From NCBI RefSeq assembly GCF_006494425.1, contig NZ_VHIV01000002.1, forward strand, positions 744,001 to 808,000: a stretch of 64,000 nt of DNA, given 5' to 3'. A program made the translations under genes and the position numbers. Within the stretch, counting starts at the first letter, position 1, and each line of letters begins with the position of its first letter. Origin of the DNA: Bacillus dicomae (GTDB lineage: Bacteria; Bacillota; Bacilli; Bacillales; Bacillaceae_G). Positions 26,994 through 36,718 of the stretch are shown piece by piece. The notes beneath the pieces were generated by a model. It saw only the letters and a list, made by a program, of their open reading frames with translations, did no database searches and was not told the origin of the DNA.

Positions 26994-27782
26994 ATGAATA
27001 TTCTTGTTGTAAAAACTCCAGAAGAACTAGCAGAAGCAGGTTATAAATTAATTGAAGAAGTTGTAAAAACAAAAGAAAATCCAACATTAGGAATGGCTAC
27101 AGGAAGCTCTCCGTTAGGTATTTATGCAGAAATGCGAAAAAATAAACTTGATACAAGCCGTGTAACCACTGTAAACTTAGATGAGTACGTAAATTTACCA
27201 CATGAAGATAAAAACAGCTATCACTATTTCATGCAAGAACAGTTGTTTGATCATCTTCCATTTAAACAAACTTATGTACCAAACGGGATGGCAAGTGATT
27301 TAGAGGAAGAGTGCAAGCGTTACGAGGGCATTCTAGCTGCTAACCCAGTTGACCTACAGATTCTTGGAATCGGTGAAAACGGTCACATCGGATTTAACGA
27401 GCCAGGAACACCGTTTAATTCTCCAACAAACATTGTTGAATTAACAGAATCTACACGCCAAGCAAACCTTCGCTTCTTCGAAAAAGAAGAAGATGTGCCA
27501 ACTCATGCAATTACAATGGGAATCGGAAGCATTATGAAAGCGAAACAAATTCTACTTGTTGCTATGGGGTCTAAAAAGGCAGAAGCTGTTAAAGAATTAT
27601 TGCAAGGTGAATATAGTGAAGCGTGTCCTGCTACAGTTTTACAACGTCATCCGAATGTAACCGTAATCGCTGATCAAGAAGCTCTATCTTTATGCAGTGA
27701 GGCGATTGCTGATGAACATCGACAAGTATTCACCATTTCCGATCTATTATCAGATTCAAGAGTGGGTGAAACAGCTAATTGA
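26994..27782 (+). CDS. nagB: Glucosamine-6-phosphate deaminase
   Basis: Converts glucosamine 6-phosphate to fructose 6-phosphate and ammonia, feeding glycolysis. [22 protein letters not shown], and [14 protein letters not shown] (about 129-142) hold the phosphate-binding and catalytic residues. 262 residues. It starts 4 bases after the nagA stop and overlaps nagR by 71 bases. Confidence 0.97.
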   Translation: MNILVVKTPEELAEAGYKLIEEVVKTKENPTLGMATGSSPLGIYAEMRKNKLDTSRVTTVNLDEYVNLPHEDKNSYHYFMQEQLFDHLPFKQTYVPNGMASDLEEECKRYEGILAANPVDLQILGIGENGHIGFNEPGTPFNSPTNIVELTESTRQANLRFFEKEEDVPTHAITMGIGSIMKAKQILLVAMGSKKAEAVKELLQGEYSEACPATVLQRHPNVTVIADQEALSLCSEAIADEHRQVFTISDLLSDSRVGETAN

Positions 27783-28443
27783 GGACGGCGAATGGAAGCC
27801 GGGAGATAAAATCCCATCTGAGAATGAACTTTGCGATAAGTTCGAAGTGAGTCGTATGACAATCAGACAGGCGATTAATAATTTAGTGGAACAAGGTTAT
27901 TTATATCGGAAACGTGGAATCGGTACGTTTGTCCAACTTCCGAAAGTGGAACAAAAATTGCAAGGAATGACAGGATTCACAGAAGATATGATTTCTCGTG
28001 GGATGAATCCAAGTAGTCAATTACTTAGTTTCCGCCTAGTTCCAGCTACTGCGAAAATAGCAGACCGGTTGAGAATACAGGAGGGAGAATCGGTTTATGA
28101 AGTGAGGCGTATTCGTTTAGCTGATGATGAACCGATTGCTTTTGAGACGACATATTTGTCGCCAGCTCTTGTAAAAGATATTAACGAAGAAATATTGCAA
28201 CAATCTTTATATGAACATTTAGAGAAAAAACTGGGCTTTAAACTTGTTAGCGCTACTCAATCAATTGAAGCTTCAATTGCAACGGATAATGAAGCGGAAC
28301 ATCTGCATATTCCTAAAAAGGCGCCAGTGCTTGTAATGCGTCAATGGTCATATTCAGAAGGTGAAGTACCGTTAGAGTATGTGAAATGTATTTATCGCGG
28401 GGATCGTTATAAGTTTATTACAAACATCGCACGTAATAAATAA
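27712..28443 (+). CDS. nagR: GntR/HutC-family regulator NagR (YvoA)
   Basis: Repressor of GlcNAc utilisation. It has an N-terminal GntR winged helix ([40 protein letters not shown], about residues 33-72) and a C-terminal UTRA effector domain that binds glucosamine- or GlcNAc-6-phosphate. 243 residues from ATG 27712, the start usual in this group; it lies 71 bases inside nagB, an unusually long coupling overlap. Confidence 0.94.
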   Translation: MNIDKYSPFPIYYQIQEWVKQLIEDGEWKPGDKIPSENELCDKFEVSRMTIRQAINNLVEQGYLYRKRGIGTFVQLPKVEQKLQGMTGFTEDMISRGMNPSSQLLSFRLVPATAKIADRLRIQEGESVYEVRRIRLADDEPIAFETTYLSPALVKDINEEILQQSLYEHLEKKLGFKLVSATQSIEASIATDNEAEHLHIPKKAPVLVMRQWSYSEGEVPLEYVKCIYRGDRYKFITNIARNK

Positions 28444-28499
28444 TATATTTCAGTTTGTGAAGTACAGTAAATGTCAAATTGTTTAACATGTAAAGAAAA

Positions 28500-28537
28500 A
28501 ATACGACTCATCCTTACAAGGAGTGAGTCGTATTTTT
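28500..28537. terminator. Bidirectional terminator after nag operon
   Basis: Stem AATACGACTCA/TGAGTCGTATT and T-run; the 3' side overlaps the end of the convergent HAD gene. Confidence 0.92.
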
Positions 28538-29320
28538 ATTATGAGCAATTACGTGGTTCACAGCATCTTTAACTGTATTTACTACATAGTGAGCGTGTTC
28601 TTTTACTGCCTCATCTGCTTGAGCCATAGCAAAACTGTGAGGAGTTAAAGCAAACATTGGAATATCATTATAAGAATCCCCTATGCAAGCAATTTCCTCT
28701 GGTTGTAATTGAAACTCTTTTAATAAAACAGAAATAGCAGAACCTTTACTAATATTAGGTGGCATTACATCTAAACATTGTTCTGCTGAAATGAAGGTAC
28801 TAACTTTTCCATGAAATTTTTCATCAATTTTTTTCTGAAGGAGTTGTAAGCTCTCCTTTGTTCCACCGACAGAAATTTTATTTGGAAAAATTGTATCATC
28901 TATTTTCTGTAATAAATTTGGTTCTTCAACAGAAGTCATCGTTACTTGTTGCTCAAGTTCATGAATAAACGGTGTTTTTTCTTCAATGTAGTAATTATGT
29001 TCATCACTAACGTAACGGAAATAAGGATCTTCATTCGTCATGTCTAACAACTCAGGAAGAATGCTGGAATCAAAAGTTGCAGATAATAGCTGCTTATTTT
29101 CATTTGTATATACAAAAACACCATTAACACTAATGCGATGGAAATTTGTATTTACAGCTTTCATTAAGTCTGCAATTTCATTATCAAGTCGGCCAGAAGC
29201 GAAACAAAGAATAACATTTTGCTCAGCGAGACTGCGAAGTGCTACAATATCCTGTTCGTCAATTAAACCTCCGTGTTGCATCATTGTACCGTCGATATCA
29301 CTTACAAACATTTTAATCAT
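28514..29320 (-). CDS. HAD-superfamily phosphatase, Cof-type
   Basis: 268-residue Cof-type hydrolase, homologous to the one at 19140-19925. Motif I DIDGT (residues 8-12), motif II CFASGR, motif III lysine in PPNISKGSAI, motif IV GDSYNDIPMF, and the shared C-terminal LTPHSFAMAQADEAVKEHA. Substrate unknown. ATG with AAAGGAGA upstream; the last codons run into the shared terminator. Confidence 0.93.
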   Translation of the reverse strand: MIKMFVSDIDGTMMQHGGLIDEQDIVALRSLAEQNVILCFASGRLDNEIADLMKAVNTNFHRISVNGVFVYTNENKQLLSATFDSSILPELLDMTNEDPYFRYVSDEHNYYIEEKTPFIHELEQQVTMTSVEEPNLLQKIDDTIFPNKISVGGTKESLQLLQKKIDEKFHGKVSTFISAEQCLDVMPPNISKGSAISVLLKEFQLQPEEIACIGDSYNDIPMFALTPHSFAMAQADEAVKEHAHYVVNTVKDAVNHVIAHNKNTTHSL

Positions 29321-29485
29321 GTTGTTATCTCCTTTCTATGTACAGTTGCTCTTACATTATACGCATCATATATAAACATGTCTAAAAAATGAATTTTTAT
29401 GAAATGGTAGATGTTTTACATTGACGACAAAGAAGAATGTTCTGTAACATAAAAGCAGGCTATTTAAGTACGAGGGTGGTGTTAT

Positions 29486-30334
29486 ATGAGTAATTATCTA
29501 GAAATTAAAAAAGTTTTAAATAATAATGTCATCATTGCTAGCCATCCTGAACACGAGGAGGTAGTAGTGATTGGTAAAGGAATTGGATTTGGGAAAAAAG
29601 CGAAAGATGTATTGGAGCAAGAACAAATTGAAAAAATGTTTGTTTTAAAAAATGAACGTGATCGTGAACAATACAAACTGTTAGTTCCACATGTGAGTGA
29701 AAAATTAATTGAATTAATGAATGATATTATGTTCTATATTCAAGAAAAAGCAAAATCTCCATTGAATGAACATATTCATATCGCTTTAACAGATCATATT
29801 TCTTTTGCGATTAAGCGTTTAAAACAAGGGCTTACAATTGATAATCCTTTTTTAGTTGAAACGAAAATGCTCTATCCAGAGGAATATAAAATTGCTGAAG
29901 GTGTTGTAAACCTTTTAAATTCTCGTTTGCAAATTACATTGCCAGAAGGAGAAATTGGTTTTATTGCACTCCATATTTACAGTTCACTTACAAATTCAGA
30001 TTTATCTTCAGTTAATCAAAACTCCCGTCTCATTGCACAGCTTGTATCTTTAATTGAGACAAACTTACAAATTACATTAGACCAAGAGAGTATCCACTAT
30101 TTACGCCTTATTCGTCATTTGCAATATGCTATTGAACGAGTGAAAAAAGGAGAGAAAGTAGAGGAATCACAAAGTTTTGCTGAGTTATTAAAGGCGGAAT
30201 ATCCTGTCTGTTATAATTTAGCTTGGAAGCTAGTTAAGGTCATGCAAAAAGAATTACAACTTCCTGTATATGAAGCAGAAAGCATATATTTAACGATGCA
30301 CCTGCAACGCCTAGTGAAAGCAGAGCATGTGTAA
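29486..30334 (+). CDS. glcT: PTS-controlled antiterminator GlcT
   Basis: BglG/LicT-family RNA-binding protein. The CAT domain (about residues 1-58; LNNNVIIASHPEHEEVVVIGKGIGFGKKAKD) binds the RAT site, and two PRD domains (about 65-170 and 171-282) carry the histidines that the PTS phosphorylates (HIHIALTDHISFAI; LRLIRHLQYAIER). 282 residues. It lies directly upstream of the ptsG leader, which contains a matching RAT/terminator. Without glucose, phosphorylation by EIIGlc should keep it inactive. Confidence 0.96.
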   Translation: MSNYLEIKKVLNNNVIIASHPEHEEVVVIGKGIGFGKKAKDVLEQEQIEKMFVLKNERDREQYKLLVPHVSEKLIELMNDIMFYIQEKAKSPLNEHIHIALTDHISFAIKRLKQGLTIDNPFLVETKMLYPEEYKIAEGVVNLLNSRLQITLPEGEIGFIALHIYSSLTNSDLSSVNQNSRLIAQLVSLIETNLQITLDQESIHYLRLIRHLQYAIERVKKGEKVEESQSFAELLKAEYPVCYNLAWKLVKVMQKELQLPVYEAESIYLTMHLQRLVKAEHV

Positions 30335-30358
30335 AAAGACATATATTTTTGTCTAAAA

Positions 30359-30372
30359 TGAAAACGTTAAAA
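30359..30372. promoter_or_regulatory. cre-like site 1 upstream of ptsG
   Basis: TGAAAACGTTAAAA, close to the CcpA consensus TGWAANCGNTNWCA. Function inferred only. Confidence 0.4.
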
Positions 30373-30457
30373 AAAATCATTGAATCGCTTACAATAGTTA
30401 TGTATAATAACTATTGCAAAGTTATACAATTTTCGACAAACACATTAAGGTAAATAA

Positions 30458-30471
30458 CGAAAACGTTTGCC
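30458..30471. promoter_or_regulatory. cre-like site 2 upstream of ptsG
   Basis: CGAAAACGTTTGCC, near the CcpA consensus and about 100 bases after site 1. Confidence 0.4.
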
Positions 30472-30508
30472 TTAATTATAGTGAACTTATACGTAAACCT
30501 ATTTTTGA

Positions 30509-30541
30509 CACGTGTTACTGATTCGATCAGGCATGAGTGGA
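30509..30541 (+). promoter_or_regulatory. GlcT RNA antiterminator (RAT) of ptsG
   Basis: CACGTGTTACTGATTCGATC and the following AGGCATGAGTGG form the bulged RAT hairpin that GlcT stabilises. It closely matches the B. subtilis ptsG RAT as I remember it. The terminator begins a few bases later. Confidence 0.8.
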
Positions 30542-30547
30542 GAAAAG

Positions 30548-30612
30548 TAAGGAATGTAAGCTAGAGAAAGGGATATACTACCCTTTGTATAGCTATCGTT
30601 CTATCTTTTTTT
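30548..30612 (+). terminator. Regulated terminator in the ptsG leader
   Basis: Long imperfect hairpin (AGCT...AAAGGG / CCCTTT...AGCT, extended by AAGGAATG/CGTTCT) ending at TTTTTTT. It is expected to form when GlcT is absent from the RAT. Confidence 0.7.
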
Positions 30613-30673
30613 CCTCATGTCTTTTTGGCGTTTGTCGGAAGGTATCAATATAGATAAGAGAGGAAGGGTTTCC

Positions 30674-32737
30674 ATGTTTAAGAAGATCTTTGGTGTTCTT
30701 CAAAAAGTCGGAAAAGCGTTAATGCTTCCAGTAGCGATTTTACCGGCAGCAGGTATTTTACTTGGATTTGGTAATGCATTTCAAAATCCACAGTTAACAA
30801 ATGTTATTCCTGCATTAAAAGCAGATTGGTTCGTAATGGTAGCAAAAATTATGGAACAATCTGGTGATATTATTTTCGCTAACCTTGCATTATTATTCGC
30901 AGTTGGGGTAGCAATTGGTTTAGCTGGTGGAGATGGAGTAGCTGGTTTAGCAGCATTCGTCGGCTACTTAATTATGAACAAAACGATGAGTGTGTTCTTA
31001 GAAGTAGATAAGCTAGTAAAAGTAACAAGTTCTGGAGCAGATCCAGTAAAAATTGGATTTACAGATCCAGCATATGCAAACGTATTAGGAATTCCAACGC
31101 TACAAACTGGAGTGTTTGGTGGTATTATCGTCGGTATAGTAGCGGCATATTGCTATAATAAATACTTCAACATTGAATTACCATCATACTTAGGTTTCTT
31201 CGCAGGTAAGCGTTTCGTACCGATCGCAACTGCAACATTCTCTTTAGTAGTAGGTATTATCATGTGTTTCGTTTGGCCATACATTCAAGGTGGCTTAAAT
31301 ACGTTCTCACATCAAATGATTGATGCAAATAGAACATTAGCAGCATTTATATTTGGTTTAATTGAACGTTCATTAATTCCATTTGGATTACATCACATTT
31401 TCTATTCACCGTTCTGGTTCGAATTTGGTCAGTATACAAATGCAGCTGGCGAATTAATCCGTGGTGACCAAAAAATCTTTATGGCACAGTTAAAAGACGG
31501 TGTAGAATTAACAGCAGGTACATTTACAACTGGTAAATATCCGTTCATGATGTTCGGTCTTCCAGCAGCAGCTTTAGCAATGTACCATGAAGCACGTCCA
31601 GAAAATAAAAAATTAGCAGCGGGTATTTTAGGTTCTGCTGCATTAACATCTTTCTTAACAGGTATTACAGAACCACTTGAATTTTCATTCTTATTCGTAG
31701 CACCAGTATTATTCGGAATTCATGCCGTATTCGCTGGTCTATCATTTATGACAATGCAAATTTTAGGTGTTAAAATTGGTATGACATTCTCTGGTGGTTT
31801 AATCGACTTTATGTTATTCGGTGTACTACCAGGCCGTACAGCATGGTGGTGGGTAATTATTGTTGGTCTTGTACTAGCGGTTATTTACTACTTCGGATTC
31901 CGCTTTGCAATCCGTAAATGGGATTTAAAAACACCTGGTCGTGAAGTAGCAAATGCGAATGACGGTGCTGGAAAAGCAGAAGCAGGTGAACTTCCTCGTG
32001 AAGTATTAGTAGCACTTGGTGGTAAAGAAAACATTGCTTCTTTAGACGCTTGTATTACTCGTTTACGTGTTCAAGTTAACGAACAAAAGAATGTAAATAA
32101 AGATCGCTTAAAAGAGCTTGGAGCAGCGGGTGTACTTGAAGTTGGAAACAACATTCAAGCAATCTTTGGACCGAAATCTGACACATTAAAATCACAAATT
32201 CATGATATTATGTCAGGTCGTACACCTCATGTTGAAAAAGAAGAGCCTGTAAAAGTAGAAGAAGCTCCTCAAAAAGTTGATGCAAACGAAACAATCGTTT
32301 CACCAATTGAAGGGAAAATCTTACCGATTACAGAAGTACCTGATCAAGTATTCTCAGGAAAAATGATGGGAGACGGATTTGCAATCGAGCCAACAGAAGG
32401 AACAGTAGTTTCTCCAGTTAACGGTGAGATCGTGAACGTATTCCCTACAAAGCATGCGATTGGAATTCAATCTGAAGGCGGAAAAGAAATTTTAATCCAC
32501 TTCGGTATTGATACTGTAAAATTAAATGGTGAAGGTTTTGAAGCACTTGTAGCACAAGGCGACAAAGTGAAACAAGGACAACCATTATTAAAAGTAGATC
32601 TTGCATTTGTAAAAGAAAATGCACCATCTATCATTACACCAATTGTATTTACGAATTTACAACAAGGGCAACAAGTCGAATTGAAAAAAGATGGAAATGT
32701 TAAGAAGGGCGAAAACGCTATTATTGACATTCAGTAG
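30674..32737 (+). CDS. ptsG: Glucose-specific PTS enzyme IICBA
   Basis: Imports and phosphorylates glucose. Domain order is IIC (membrane, about 1-420), IIB (phosphocysteine Cys460 in DACITRLRV) and IIA (phosphohistidine His609 in [10 protein letters not shown]). All three are fused in one 687-residue chain, as in Bacillus. ATG 30674 is chosen for GAGGAAGGG just upstream. Expression is set by GlcT antitermination. PtsH and PtsI, encoded next, supply the phosphate. Confidence 0.97.
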   Translation: MFKKIFGVLQKVGKALMLPVAILPAAGILLGFGNAFQNPQLTNVIPALKADWFVMVAKIMEQSGDIIFANLALLFAVGVAIGLAGGDGVAGLAAFVGYLIMNKTMSVFLEVDKLVKVTSSGADPVKIGFTDPAYANVLGIPTLQTGVFGGIIVGIVAAYCYNKYFNIELPSYLGFFAGKRFVPIATATFSLVVGIIMCFVWPYIQGGLNTFSHQMIDANRTLAAFIFGLIERSLIPFGLHHIFYSPFWFEFGQYTNAAGELIRGDQKIFMAQLKDGVELTAGTFTTGKYPFMMFGLPAAALAMYHEARPENKKLAAGILGSAALTSFLTGITEPLEFSFLFVAPVLFGIHAVFAGLSFMTMQILGVKIGMTFSGGLIDFMLFGVLPGRTAWWWVIIVGLVLAVIYYFGFRFAIRKWDLKTPGREVANANDGAGKAEAGELPREVLVALGGKENIASLDACITRLRVQVNEQKNVNKDRLKELGAAGVLEVGNNIQAIFGPKSDTLKSQIHDIMSGRTPHVEKEEPVKVEEAPQKVDANETIVSPIEGKILPITEVPDQVFSGKMMGDGFAIEPTEGTVVSPVNGEIVNVFPTKHAIGIQSEGGKEILIHFGIDTVKLNGEGFEALVAQGDKVKQGQPLLKVDLAFVKENAPSIITPIVFTNLQQGQQVELKKDGNVKKGENAIIDIQ

Positions 32738-32762
32738 GAATTTGACGCAAAATGTTTATAAT

Positions 32763-32802
32763 TATAATAGGCGATGTGGTTGACCGAACATCGCCTATTA
32801 TA
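32763..32802. repeat. 15-bp perfect inverted repeat ahead of ptsH
   Basis: TATAATAGGCGATGT and ACATCGCCTATTATA, 10 bases apart, with no T-run after. It overlaps the ptsH promoter, so it may be an operator or a processing hairpin. Confidence 0.7.
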
Positions 32803-32808
32803 TACAAT
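32780..32808 (+). promoter_or_regulatory. Sigma-A promoter of ptsHI
   Basis: TTGACC, 17 bases, TACAAT, 64 bases before the ptsH ATG. It lets ptsH-ptsI be transcribed without glucose-dependent read-through from ptsG. Confidence 0.65.
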
Positions 32809-32872
32809 AGATGATGTAGTACTCACGTCTATACAACTAAAAAATACTGTAATTTAAAGGAGATAAATTATC

Positions 32873-33136
32873 ATGGAAAAAATCTTTAAAGTAACTAGCG
32901 ACTCAGGAATTCATGCTCGTCCAGCAACTCTACTTGTAAACACTGCAAGCAAATTTGGTTCTGACATTAACTTAGAGTATAACGGAAAGAACGTTAACTT
33001 AAAATCAATCATGGGCGTTATGTCTTTAGGTATTCAACAAGGCGCAGAAATTAAAATCACTGCAAATGGTGATGATGCAGCTCAAGCACTAGCAGCTATC
33101 GAAGAAACTATGAAAAACGAAGGATTAGGAGAATAA
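32873..33136 (+). CDS. ptsH: Phosphocarrier protein HPr
   Basis: 87-residue PTS carrier. The catalytic histidine is His14 in [11 protein letters not shown] and the regulatory serine Ser45 in [10 protein letters not shown], one position earlier than in B. subtilis. Phosphorylation on this serine by HPr kinase makes HPr a CcpA co-repressor, which matters for the cre sites noted in this window. RBS AAAGGAG. The stop overlaps the ptsI start (TAATG). Confidence 0.98.
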   Translation: MEKIFKVTSDSGIHARPATLLVNTASKFGSDINLEYNGKNVNLKSIMGVMSLGIQQGAEIKITANGDDAAQALAAIEETMKNEGLGE

Positions 33137-34848
33137 TGACTCTTAACATTCAAGGGATTGCTGCATCAAGTGGGATTGCTATTGCAAAGGCTTTCAGACT
33201 TGAGAATCCTGAATTTAACATTGAAAAGAAATCAATTACAAACGAAGCTGCAGAAATTGCACGCTTAGACGCTGCGCTTGAGAAAGCAAAAACTGAATTA
33301 GAAGCTATTAAGGACCACGCTTTTGCTGAGCTAGGTGCTGATAAAGCTGCGATCTTTGAAGCACATTTATTAGTGTTAAATGATCCAGAATTAGTAAACC
33401 CAGTAAAAGATAAAGTAAATAGTGAAAAAGTAAATGCTGAATTTGCAATGGATGAAGTTGCATCAATGTTTATTTCTATGTTTGAAAACATGGATAACGA
33501 ATATATGAAAGAACGTGCTGCGGACATTCGTGACGTAACAAAACGTGTTCTTGCACATTTACTAGGAATTAACTTCTCAAATCCTGGTACAATTTCCGAA
33601 GAAGTAATCATCATTGCTGAAGATTTAACACCATCTGATACAGCTCAGTTAAACCGCAAATATGCAAAAGGTTTCACTACTGATATTGGTGGACGTACAT
33701 CTCACTCTGCAATTATGGCTCGTTCTATGGAAATTCCAGCTGTTGTTGGTGCGAAAGTTGTTATGGAGAAAATCCAAAATGGCGATATCGTAATCATCGA
33801 CGGTTTAGATGGAGAAGTAATTGTAAATCCATCAGAAGAAACTCTTCGTTCGTTTGAAGAAAAGAAAGCGAAGTTTGAAGAGCAAAAAGCTGTATGGGCA
33901 AAATTAAAAGACCAAGCTACTGTAACGAGTGATGGACATCACGTTGAGCTTGTTGCAAATATCGGAACACCAAATGATGTACAAGGTATTATCGATAATG
34001 GCGGAGAAGGCGTTGGTTTATACCGTACAGAATTCTTATACATGGGCCGTGACAATCTTCCAACAGAAGAAGAGCAGTTCGAAGCGTATAAAGCAGTTCT
34101 TGAAGGTGTAAAAGAAGGTCAACCTGTTGTTGTTCGTACACTTGACATCGGTGGAGATAAAGAGCTTCCATACTTACATTTACCAAAAGAAATGAACCCA
34201 TTCTTAGGATACCGTGCAATTCGCTTATGTCTTGATGAGCAAGATGTGTTCCGTACACAACTTCGTGCATTACTTCGTGCTAGCGTATACGGTAACTTAA
34301 AAATTATGTTCCCAATGATTGCAACTCTTGATGAGTTCCGTCAAGCAAAAGCGATCTTATTAGAAGAGAAAGCGAAACTTGTAGAAGCGGGCACAACTAT
34401 TTCTGATTCTATTGAAGTTGGTATGATGGTTGAAATCCCAGCTTCAGCAGTATTAGCTGATCAATTCGCAAAAGAAGTGGACTTCTTCTCTATCGGAACA
34501 AATGATTTAATCCAATACACAATGGCTGCAGATCGTATGAACGAACAAGTATCTTACTTATACCAACCATATAACCCATCTATTTTACGTCTTGTAAAAA
34601 TGGTTATCGATGCTGCTCATAAAGAAGGCAAATGGGCTGGTATGTGTGGTGAGATGGCGGGAGATTCACTTGCTATCCCATTATTATTAGGATTAGGTTT
34701 AGATGAGTTCAGTATGAGTGCAACATCTATTCTTCCTGCAAGAACACAACTAAGCAAGTTGTCAAAAGCAGAAATGGAAACATTAGCAGAAAAAGCATTA
34801 ATGATGTCAACTGCTGAAGAAGTTGTTGAACTAGTTAAAAGCATATAA
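33136..34848 (+). CDS. ptsI: PTS enzyme I
   Basis: Passes phosphate from phosphoenolpyruvate to HPr. The phosphohistidine His190 is in GGRTSHSAI, and the C-terminal PEP-binding barrel holds GGDKELPYL and the loop around MCGEMAGD. 570 residues, as in B. subtilis. Start codon overlaps the ptsH stop by one base. A strong terminator follows. Confidence 0.98.
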   Translation: MTLNIQGIAASSGIAIAKAFRLENPEFNIEKKSITNEAAEIARLDAALEKAKTELEAIKDHAFAELGADKAAIFEAHLLVLNDPELVNPVKDKVNSEKVNAEFAMDEVASMFISMFENMDNEYMKERAADIRDVTKRVLAHLLGINFSNPGTISEEVIIIAEDLTPSDTAQLNRKYAKGFTTDIGGRTSHSAIMARSMEIPAVVGAKVVMEKIQNGDIVIIDGLDGEVIVNPSEETLRSFEEKKAKFEEQKAVWAKLKDQATVTSDGHHVELVANIGTPNDVQGIIDNGGEGVGLYRTEFLYMGRDNLPTEEEQFEAYKAVLEGVKEGQPVVVRTLDIGGDKELPYLHLPKEMNPFLGYRAIRLCLDEQDVFRTQLRALLRASVYGNLKIMFPMIATLDEFRQAKAILLEEKAKLVEAGTTISDSIEVGMMVEIPASAVLADQFAKEVDFFSIGTNDLIQYTMAADRMNEQVSYLYQPYNPSILRLVKMVIDAAHKEGKWAGMCGEMAGDSLAIPLLLGLGLDEFSMSATSILPARTQLSKLSKAEMETLAEKALMMSTAEEVVELVKSI

Positions 34849-34853
34849 TCAAT

Positions 34854-34896
34854 AAAAAAACCTGAGTCGATTTGAAATCGGTCTCAGGTTTTTTCT
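34854..34896 (+). terminator. Terminator after ptsI
   Basis: Stem with outer CCTGAG/CTCAGG and inner GATTT/AAATC, then TTTTTT. Confidence 0.9.
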
Positions 34897-34945
34897 ATGA
34901 GAAAAGTAAATCTTATTTTCTTACTATAGAGGATAAGGAACGGAA

Positions 34946-35311
34946 TTAGATAGCGATAGCAACGATATCAGTTGGGCATACGCGTAAAATACCAGTAAAA
35001 GTATTACGGTTTTGATTGTTCTTATCGTCTTTATTGTTATCTTTGTTATCTTTGTCATTACGAGCTAAAGCAGAGAAAAGAGCAACACCGTTAGCGAAAC
35101 CTTCAAAAATTACATTGTTGAAAGTGCCATTACCTCTAATGCTTAAAAGAGAAAGCTCTGTTCCAACTGAAATGTTAGCAAGTACGTTACATACAGCTGG
35201 TTGTTGTGGTCTAACTACTTCTCTCTCTTTCTCTTTCTCATGATGTCTGCACTCTCTTTCATGATGATGACAGTCTCTAAAGTTATCACAGCATCCAAAT
35301 GATCCAAACAT
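34946..35311 (-). CDS. Probable spore-surface protein, family not recognised
   Basis: 121 residues. The first 35 are rich in Cys, His and charged residues (FGSFGCCDNFRDCHHHERECRHHEKEKERE), then a beta-rich domain (NVLANISVGTELSLLSIRGNG) interrupted by a 20-residue Asp/Asn/Lys stretch and ending TGILRVCPTDIVAIAI. ATG 35311 follows GGGGGTGA. The composition and a sigma-K-like -10 upstream suggest a coat or exosporium protein. I do not recognise the family with confidence. Confidence 0.75.
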   Translation of the reverse strand: MFGSFGCCDNFRDCHHHERECRHHEKEKEREVVRPQQPAVCNVLANISVGTELSLLSIRGNGTFNNVIFEGFANGVALFSALARNDKDNKDNNKDDKNNQNRNTFTGILRVCPTDIVAIAI

Positions 35312-35337
35312 AATCCTCATCACCCCCTTCACACTTA

Positions 35338-35346
35338 TAATCTATG
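35338..35346 (-). promoter_or_regulatory. Candidate sigma-K -10 element
   Basis: On the minus strand CATAGATTA matches CATANNNTA; an AC dinucleotide lies 15 bases upstream. About 26 bases before the start codon. Confidence 0.5.
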
Positions 35347-35462
35347 TAAGTTCGGTAGTGAGTGACTGGACAGAGAGTGGAATTTTTTCTAGGGGATTTT
35401 CTCATTTTAAATGACTAGCTGGGTGTTTATTACGGGATGATGTTTAAAATAGGATAGATATC

Positions 35463-35521
35463 ACAAAAAAGTGTAAGGACCACCGAAATGAATGAAATAG
35501 GTAGCCTTTACACTTTTTTGC
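35463..35521. terminator. Hairpin with A/T-runs on both sides
   Basis: AAAAAAGTGTAAGGACC pairs with GGTAGCCTTTACACTTTTTT (one bulge). It can stop the minus-strand gene at 35508 and acts as a boundary to the spore-protein gene. Confidence 0.8.
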
Positions 35522-35726
35522 TTTTATATAAAACGATGATATATACAGGAAGAGCTAAGAGTAGTGGTACAATGGATCGTGCAGTATGTTTTTCTGACTC
35601 CAATTGGAATGCTTCTTCTTTTGGAAATTGTAATACTGAAATGTTTGCAGCATCGCCAATAAAATATAGAACCAGTACAGTTACTATGTAGCATAAAAGT
35701 GCGATAAAGCTTGCGTATGAACTCAA
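35508..35726 (-). CDS. Small membrane protein, unknown
   Basis: 72 residues with two predicted membrane helices (about 4-24 and 50-66) joined by a charged loop. TTG start; GAGGG lies 7 bases upstream, preceded by a normal leader. The 3' end runs into the hairpin at 35463-35521. Composition is that of a real membrane protein, but I do not recognise the family. Confidence 0.65.
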   Translation of the reverse strand: MSSYASFIALLCYIVTVLVLYFIGDAANISVLQFPKEEAFQLESEKHTARSIVPLLLALPVYIIVLYKSKKV

Positions 35727-35922
35727 TGAAAATCCCTCTCTTGTTATCTATTTGTTATTATTGTATCATAATTGTAACAAAAATACACGGTTATATTTCG
35801 ATACTTTAACAAAATTCGACACAAAACGTCATTTTTGTGTATGGAAATAGCATGAAATTTACTATTTTTTTATGTGTTGATGTCGAATAATACATTGTAA
35901 TATTACGGATGTGTGACAGAAC

Positions 35923-35964
35923 AAAAAGAAACGAAGGTAATGAAATTACCTTCGTTTCTTTTTT
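35923..35964 (-). terminator. Terminator of nitroreductase gene
   Basis: Stem AGAAACGAAGGTAAT/ATTACCTTCGTTTCT with a GAA loop; T-run on the minus strand. Confidence 0.88.
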
Positions 35965-36016
35965 AGACGGTATTAATGTGCAGTAAGACCTCACACTGAT
36001 TGAAGTTTCACTTTAT
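35961..36016. repeat. Internally deleted bcr1-like repeat
   Basis: About 50 bases that join the left end (ATTAATGTGCAGTAAGACC) and right end (CACTGATTGAAGTTTCACTT) of the element found in full at 40758-41057, without its middle. It ends in TTTAT, the same flank as the full copies, and touches the stop codon of the nitroreductase gene. Confidence 0.65.
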
Positions 36017-36633
36017 TATTTTGCCCATTCACTAACTTGCTCTACGCTCATTCGTGGTGCAGGGTGGCCTTTTAAAGTTGATTCACCAATTGTAATAAGC
36101 ATAATTGGTACGTAACGAGATGAAACATTGAATTCTTCTGTAAGTGCTTGTGGGTTGAAACCACCAATGGCACAAGTATCCCAGCCAGTTGCTTTAGCTG
36201 CAAGCATAAGTTGCATTGCTGCTAAAGATGCATTTGAAAAGGCTGCATCTCTTGGGAATTGTTCACGAGCATATGCAGACTCAATATTTTTAGCTAAGCG
36301 CTCTTTTGCTTCTTCTTTCATAAATCCTTGTTCTACAATTGGACCATAAACTGGTTCAACATTTTTATAAGCTTCTAAATCACCTAAAATAGCGACTACA
36401 GCAGAAGCATCAAGAATTTGTTGTTGGTTATAAGCAATTGGATGTAATCGTTTCTGTACATCTTCTCCTTGGAATACAAGAAACTTCCAGTGTTGCAAGT
36501 TCCAAGCAGAAGGTGCTTGAGCAGCTGCCTTTAAAATCTCGTGTAACTCTGTAGATGAAATTTCTTTCTCTGGGTTGAATGCACGTGTAGATGTGCGTTC
36601 GTATAGAACATTAAAAAAGTTGTCGTTTGTCAT
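36016..36633 (-). CDS. Nitroreductase-family FMN oxidoreductase
   Basis: 205 residues. The flavin-binding start RTSTRAFNPEKEIS (about 15-28), the NLQHWKFLVF segment, and WDTCAIGGFNPQALTEEF near the C-terminus are family marks. Related YdgI/YodC enzymes reduce nitro compounds and quinones with NAD(P)H. Its promoter is TTGACA/TATATT with a palindrome just downstream, suggesting control by a redox- or quinone-sensing repressor. RBS TGGAGG. Confidence 0.92.
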   Translation of the reverse strand: MTNDNFFNVLYERTSTRAFNPEKEISSTELHEILKAAAQAPSAWNLQHWKFLVFQGEDVQKRLHPIAYNQQQILDASAVVAILGDLEAYKNVEPVYGPIVEQGFMKEEAKERLAKNIESAYAREQFPRDAAFSNASLAAMQLMLAAKATGWDTCAIGGFNPQALTEEFNVSSRYVPIMLITIGESTLKGHPAPRMSVEQVSEWAK

Positions 36634-36688
36634 TATATATCCTCCAAATTACATATCAAATTATGAAAAAATATATGCAATATATTCT

Positions 36689-36705
36689 ACTTACATTTTG
36701 TAAGT
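36689..36705. promoter_or_regulatory. Palindromic operator of the nitroreductase gene
   Basis: ACTTACATTTTGTAAGT: perfect 7-base arms around TTT, 14 bases downstream of the -10. DUF24/HxlR- or MarR-type quinone sensors often bind such sites ahead of nitroreductases. Confidence 0.55.
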
Positions 36706-36718
36706 TATCGAATTTAAG

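Noticed and set aside
35488-35691. 67-residue plus-strand frame opposite the small membrane protein
   Set aside because: Runs through the terminator and lies fully antisense to a more convincing membrane protein.
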